Below, piece by piece: positions 14,863 to 17,597 of a stretch of 17,597 nucleotides of DNA. Every line of letters starts with the position of its first letter. The first letter of the stretch is position 1. The DNA comes from JBBTXJ01 sp038061815 (GTDB taxonomy: Bacteria > Patescibacteriota > Patescibacteriia > Magasanikbacterales > JBBTXJ01), in the NCBI GenBank assembly GCA_038061815.1, contig JBBTYK010000036.1, positions 1 through 17,597 on the forward strand. Reading direction: 5' to 3'. The translations under genes and the position numbers were made by a program. Below the pieces are notes generated by a model, which saw only the letters and a program-made list of their open reading frames with translations, did no database searches and was not told where the DNA came from.

Positions 14863-15639
14863 ATGGGAGACGCTCCTTTTCAGCAGATTACCGATAGCGA
14901 GCTGGTGGAGCTCATTGAACGGCGCAGTCCGCACCACAAGCGGTGCATCAGTCGCGGGGAGTTGCGCGCTTTCATGGACGGCCGCCTCGTCCCTCGTGAC
15001 GCGGCAGCCGCCGCGGCTGGCGAAGGCAGGGTCATGGACATCTCCTCGCTCGTCGAGGCGATGATCCAGCATGGCGTCCACAAGGTGACGGACAGCGGGA
15101 AGAGTGACGGTAGCCGGGGCATGGGTGCGGCGAAGTACCGCAAGCTCTGGCCGAAGACGGTCTCCCAGCCGCCGGAGTACATGGGTCGGTTTGACCAGGT
15201 GCTCCTCGTGGACACCACGGTGGAACTGGCCGCTTTGGTGAAGTGCGGCAATACGGTGGTCTACACGGACCCCGCATCCTGCAAGGACGTGGTGTCCTGT
15301 CCCACCAAGGAAGACGGCACCCCGCTCACGCGGTACGCCATCTTCTTCCAGGACGGCGTCAGGAACAATGGCCGCTCGGTGGAGGACTGTCGCGATACAT
15401 TCACTCCTGATGAGGTTGGTCTCGTGACGGTGGAGGGTCTCCACCTCCCCATCCAGTACGAGTCCGTCCTCCGTGACCACGGTGTGGACCTCCCCGGTTC
15501 GCGGAGCGAGGATTGGAGCGCGCCGTGCGTCGTCTGGTTTGGTAGCGGTCGGCCGAGGTTCGGCACCGACGGCGTCCGGTACGGGGATTCGGGCTCTGGT
15601 TCCGCGTCCCGCGGGAGTGTAGTCATTCCTGTGACCTAA
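14863..15639 (+). CDS. Unrecognised stand-alone protein with own leader and terminator
   Basis: This 258-residue protein matches no family that I can name. The start is firm: GGAGG at 14851-14855 with seven-base spacing. Residues 1-48 are helical and charged (TDSELVELIERRSPHHKR, ELRAFMDGRLVPRD), followed by a short poly-alanine run (about 50-55). The middle looks like an alpha/beta domain (RFDQVLLVDTTVELAALVKCG, LTRYAIFFQDGV). The C-terminus is Gly/Ser-rich and ends SGSGSASRGSVVIPVT. No signal peptide or membrane segment is visible. A terminator follows 17 bp after the stop, so this is a one-gene transcription unit. Its codons are more C-ending than those of the neighbouring glycan genes, like the gene at 3-494. 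A long frame on the other strand (14389-15480) is its shadow. Confidence 0.75.
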   Translation: MGDAPFQQITDSELVELIERRSPHHKRCISRGELRAFMDGRLVPRDAAAAAAGEGRVMDISSLVEAMIQHGVHKVTDSGKSDGSRGMGAAKYRKLWPKTVSQPPEYMGRFDQVLLVDTTVELAALVKCGNTVVYTDPASCKDVVSCPTKEDGTPLTRYAIFFQDGVRNNGRSVEDCRDTFTPDEVGLVTVEGLHLPIQYESVLRDHGVDLPGSRSEDWSAPCVVWFGSGRPRFGTDGVRYGDSGSGSASRGSVVIPVT

Positions 15640-15656
15640 CAGCCCGCAGATTCATT

Positions 15657-15694
15657 CCCCACGATTGCTCATGCAGTCGTGGGGAGTTTTTTTT
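15657..15694 (+). terminator. Rho-independent terminator
   Basis: CCCCACGA (15657-15664) pairs perfectly with TCGTGGGG (15677-15684) across a 12-nt loop, followed by AG and a run of eight T (15687-15694). It ends the single-gene unit at 14863-15639. Confidence 0.93.
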
Positions 15695-15712
15695 GTTGTG
15701 TCATTTCATGTT

Positions 15713-15850
15713 ATTGCGAGTATAAATGTCATTGCGAGGGCCGATGAAATCGGCCCGAAGCAATCTAATTAGATTGCTTCGCAGGGCTCGCAATGACGTT
15801 AGATTGCTTCGTCGGGCCCCGAAGGCCTTCTGGGCTCTTCTCGCAATGAC
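15713..15850 (+). repeat. Intergenic cluster of GTCATTGCGAG palindromic elements
   Basis: A complete element lies at 15728-15797. Its outer arms are GTCATTGCGAG (15728-15738) and CTCGCAATGAC (15787-15797). Inside are the hairpin GGGCCGAT-GAA-ATCGGCCC (15738-15756) and a perfect 24-nt palindrome (15757-15780, arms GAAGCAATCT, centre AATT). A partial left arm, TTATTGCGAG, precedes it near 15713-15721. A right-hand half follows (15798-15850), containing AGATTGCTTCG and ending in CTCGCAATGAC. The build is the same as the copy inside asnB, with a different middle hairpin. Apart from this cluster, the terminator and the promoter, I see nothing in 15640-15897. Confidence 0.93.
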
Positions 15851-15859
15851 AAACACACA

Positions 15860-15888
15860 TTGACGCTCAACAAACCAACTGTTAGAAT
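15860..15888 (+). promoter_or_regulatory. Near-consensus promoter giving a leaderless or near-leaderless mRNA
   Basis: TTGACG (15860-15865), a 17-bp spacer, and TAGAAT (15883-15888) preceded by TGT form a strong sigma-70-type promoter with an extended -10. The ATG of the next gene is at 15898, only ten bases past the -10, so the transcript should begin at or within about three bases of the start codon. No Shine-Dalgarno is possible. Confidence 0.85.
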
Positions 15889-15897
15889 AGCCGCATT

Positions 15898-16806
15898 ATG
15901 CAGTATCTCGTAACCGGCGGGGCTGGATTTATTGGCACGAATATCGTGGAGGCGCTTTTGACGCGCGGCGATAGTGTTCGCATTCTTGATGATTTTTCAA
16001 CCGGCAAACGCGAACGCGTGCCGGCTGCCGCGGAATTGGTTGAGGACACTATCACCAATCTTGAAACTTGCCGCCGCGCATGTGAAGGCATTGACGGCGT
16101 ATTCCACACCGCCGCGCTCGCGCGGATGCCGCGCTCCATTGAAGACCCCATCGGCACGAATGACGCCAATGTGAACGGAACGCTCAATATGCTTGTTGCC
16201 GCGCGCGACGCCGGCGTAAAACGGTTTGTGTTCAGCGGTTCGTCATCGGTGTATGGCGTGCAAGATACGCTGCCATTAAAAGAAGATATGAAACCGCGGC
16301 CGGGCAATCCGTACGCGCTTCAGAAACTCGCGGGAGAAGAATATTGCCGGCTGTTTTGGGAGTTGTATCATTTTCCAACCGTGACGCTGCGGTATTTTAA
16401 TGTATATGGCGGGAAATATCAGACGACGGATGGCGCGTACGCGTTGGTGTTCGGCATTTTCATCCGGCAGAAACGCGCGGGCGAACCGCTTACGCTCTGC
16501 GGCGACGGCGAATATCGCCGCGATTTTACGCATGTTGATGATGTCGTTCGCGCGAATCTTTTAGCGATGGGGAGCGAAACGGTTGGACATGGTGAGGTCA
16601 TCAACATCGGCGCGGGAGATAATCACACGGTGAAAGAGCTGGCGGCGCTCTTGGGCGGCCCCACCACATTCATTCCGCCGCGTCCGGGCGATGCGCGGGA
16701 TTCACTGGCTGACCGCGCGCTTGCAAAAGAACTTTTGGGCTGGGAGCCATCCGTGCCCTTTGAAGACGGCGTGCGCGGGACGCTCAAGGAATTGGGATTA
16801 TCGTAA
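15898..16806 (+). CDS. NAD-dependent nucleotide-sugar epimerase (UDP-glucose 4-epimerase-like SDR)
   Basis: This is a 302-residue extended SDR. TGGAGFIG (6-13) binds NAD, and FHTAALARMPRSIEDP resembles the UDP-GlcNAc/UDP-Glc 4-epimerase group. FSGSSSVYG (112-120) carries the catalytic serine, Y139-ALQ-K143 is the YxxxK pair, and LRYFNVYGGKY plus RRDFTHVDDVVRANLLAM are the nucleotide-sugar-binding motifs. This is the common set for GalE/WbpP-like epimerases, although the exact epimerised position is not certain. It has its own strong promoter next to the repeat cluster, apart from the main operon. The last 9 bp overlap the 3' end of the convergent glycosyltransferase gene. Confidence 0.93.
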   Translation: MQYLVTGGAGFIGTNIVEALLTRGDSVRILDDFSTGKRERVPAAAELVEDTITNLETCRRACEGIDGVFHTAALARMPRSIEDPIGTNDANVNGTLNMLVAARDAGVKRFVFSGSSSVYGVQDTLPLKEDMKPRPGNPYALQKLAGEEYCRLFWELYHFPTVTLRYFNVYGGKYQTTDGAYALVFGIFIRQKRAGEPLTLCGDGEYRRDFTHVDDVVRANLLAMGSETVGHGEVINIGAGDNHTVKELAALLGGPTTFIPPRPGDARDSLADRALAKELLGWEPSVPFEDGVRGTLKELGLS

Positions 16807-17493
16807 TCGCCATCCAATGCGAAGTCCTTCCCATATCATGCGGCGATTCATTTTTGAATGGCCGTTGTAGCGGTCGCGAAAAACGACTGGTATTTCTTTG
16901 AATCGCGCGCCGGCGCGATGCGCGTGATGCTTCATTTCAATTTGGAAACCGTAGCCGTCGGATTGTATGGCGTTAAAGGGTATCGCCTCAAGAATGGGAC
17001 GGCGATATCCGACGAAACCGGCCGTGATATCACGAACGGGCAGCCGCGTTAGGGTCCGGGCATAGATATTGGCGGCGTGTGAGATGAGGCGGCGGTGCCA
17101 TGAAAAGTTTGAAATGTCTCCGCCATGCACATAGCGCGAACCGATAACCACATCGTGCTCGCGGAGAGCATCAAGCAATGCCGGCAGGTAGCGCGGATGG
17201 TGTGAAAGGTCGGCGTCCATTTCAAACACCGCTTCTGTTGCGGGGTCGGCGAGCGCGGTCCGGAATCCGTCAAGGTACGATTGCGCGAAACTCCGCGGGC
17301 CGTGCCGTTCCAGTACGCTCACGCGCGGATGAGTACCAAATGTGTTCATCACAATCGCGGCCGTGCGGTCAGGCGATTGGTCATCCACCACGAGCAGACG
17401 CACATCTTCTGGGGCGTATTTAAAAATTTCCTCGATGGTTTGTACGATGGATTCCGCCTCGTTGTAGGTTGGAATGACGATGACCGTTTTCAT
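16798..17493 (-). CDS. Polyprenol-phosphate mannose synthase-like GT2 glycosyltransferase (DPM1-like)
   Basis: This 231-residue GT2 enzyme matches the dolichol/polyprenol-phosphate-mannose synthase group, which transfers mannose from GDP-mannose (or a related sugar) to polyprenyl phosphate on the cytoplasmic face. VIVIPTYNEAESI opens it, VVDDQSPDRT (about 35-44) binds nucleotide, and MDADLSHHPRYLPALL (DAD at 93-95) is the family's metal site. GSRYVHGG, DITAGFVGYRR and the closing FRDRYNGHSKM are group-specific. It has no C-terminal transmembrane domain, so it would be a soluble or peripheral, single-domain form. No clear Shine-Dalgarno lies upstream (GAACAACATG). It converges on the epimerase gene. 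Its product would be a suitable donor for the GT-C enzyme at 11451-13022, which is inference. Confidence 0.92.
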   Translation of the reverse strand: MKTVIVIPTYNEAESIVQTIEEIFKYAPEDVRLLVVDDQSPDRTAAIVMNTFGTHPRVSVLERHGPRSFAQSYLDGFRTALADPATEAVFEMDADLSHHPRYLPALLDALREHDVVIGSRYVHGGDISNFSWHRRLISHAANIYARTLTRLPVRDITAGFVGYRRPILEAIPFNAIQSDGYGFQIEMKHHAHRAGARFKEIPVVFRDRYNGHSKMNRRMIWEGLRIGWRLR

Positions 17494-17567
17494 GTTGTTC
17501 GTTATTTATTCCGGGCTCGGGAGCTATTTTGCTCGGTATTTCGCGCCTCTCGGGCATGCACCGCCGA

Positions 17568-17597
17568 GGACCGGTAGTCCGCCGCCCAGCGGGCGGC
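17568..17597. repeat. Paired hairpins at the window edge
   Basis: GGAC-CGGTA-GTCC (17568-17580) is followed at once by a perfect hairpin GCCGCCC-AGC-GGGCGGC (17581-17597) that ends exactly at the window edge. It lies upstream of the minus-strand glycosyltransferase and may be part of a further palindromic repeat continuing outside. Confidence 0.5.

Noticed and set aside
14389..15480. 363-codon minus-strand open frame across two genes
   Set aside because: It would run antisense through the dehydrogenase, the leader and the unknown gene. The plus-strand frame has a strong Shine-Dalgarno and a properly placed terminator.
15713..15850. CRISPR array or insertion sequence
   Set aside because: The repeats are inverted and nested, not regularly spaced direct repeats, and there is no transposase or cas gene nearby.
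17494..17567. Promoter for the minus-strand glycosyltransferase
   Set aside because: AT-rich AATAAATAA lies just upstream of its start, but there is no -35 or -10 pair with proper spacing that I could defend.

Overview
The window looks like a surface-glycan biosynthesis locus of a bacterium with moderately GC-rich DNA and compact, tightly overlapping genes. TGA is used as an ordinary stop in ATGA overlaps, so a UGA-recoded lineage is unlikely. The many GTCATTGCGAG-type palindromes, the short intergenic gaps, a near-leaderless promoter and two unrecognised stand-alone genes with strong terminators would fit a Candidate Phyla Radiation (Patescibacteria) genome. That placement is an inference; there is no rRNA or other phylogenetic marker here.

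Layout. (1) 3-494: an unrecognised protein, possibly cut at the window edge, followed by a strong intrinsic terminator (502-548). (2) 566-14721: a promoter, then a run of eleven same-strand genes with gaps of 22 bp or less: nucleotide-sugar dehydrogenase, GT2 glycosyltransferase, SDR epimerase/dehydratase, methyltransferase, glutamine-dependent NAD+ synthase, Wzx-like flippase, a second GT2, an AsnB-type amidotransferase, a GT-B glycosyltransferase, a polytopic GT-C glycosyltransferase, a zinc-ribbon methyltransferase and a short second UDP-glucose-dehydrogenase-like protein (twelve genes counting the first dehydrogenase). Four junctions overlap (three as ATGA). (3) 14705-15694: an independent unit with a candidate promoter, a leader of three successive hairpins, a good Shine-Dalgarno, one unrecognised gene and a terminator. 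(4) 15713-15850: an intergenic cluster of palindromic repeats. (5) 15860-16806: a near-consensus promoter sitting almost on the start codon of a second SDR epimerase, which converges with and overlaps the tail of a minus-strand polyprenol-phosphate-mannose-synthase-like GT2 (16798-17493).

How the genes may work together. The dehydrogenases and epimerases would make nucleotide-linked uronic acids and epimerised sugars. AsnB could amidate a uronic acid. The GT2 and GT-B enzymes would assemble a lipid-linked oligosaccharide, the methyltransferases modify it and the flippase export it. The GT-C enzyme would add a residue from a polyprenyl-phosphate sugar, plausibly supplied by the DPM1-like enzyme. 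No initiating phosphoglycosyltransferase, polymerase or chain-length regulator is visible in the window.

The most striking feature is that palindromic repeat elements sit in frame inside three protein-coding genes: NAD+ synthase, AsnB and a GT2. In both amidotransferases the element lies exactly in the linker between the glutaminase domain and the ATP-pyrophosphatase domain. This resembles the Rickettsia palindromic elements and may be a way of making new protein segments from repeat DNA.
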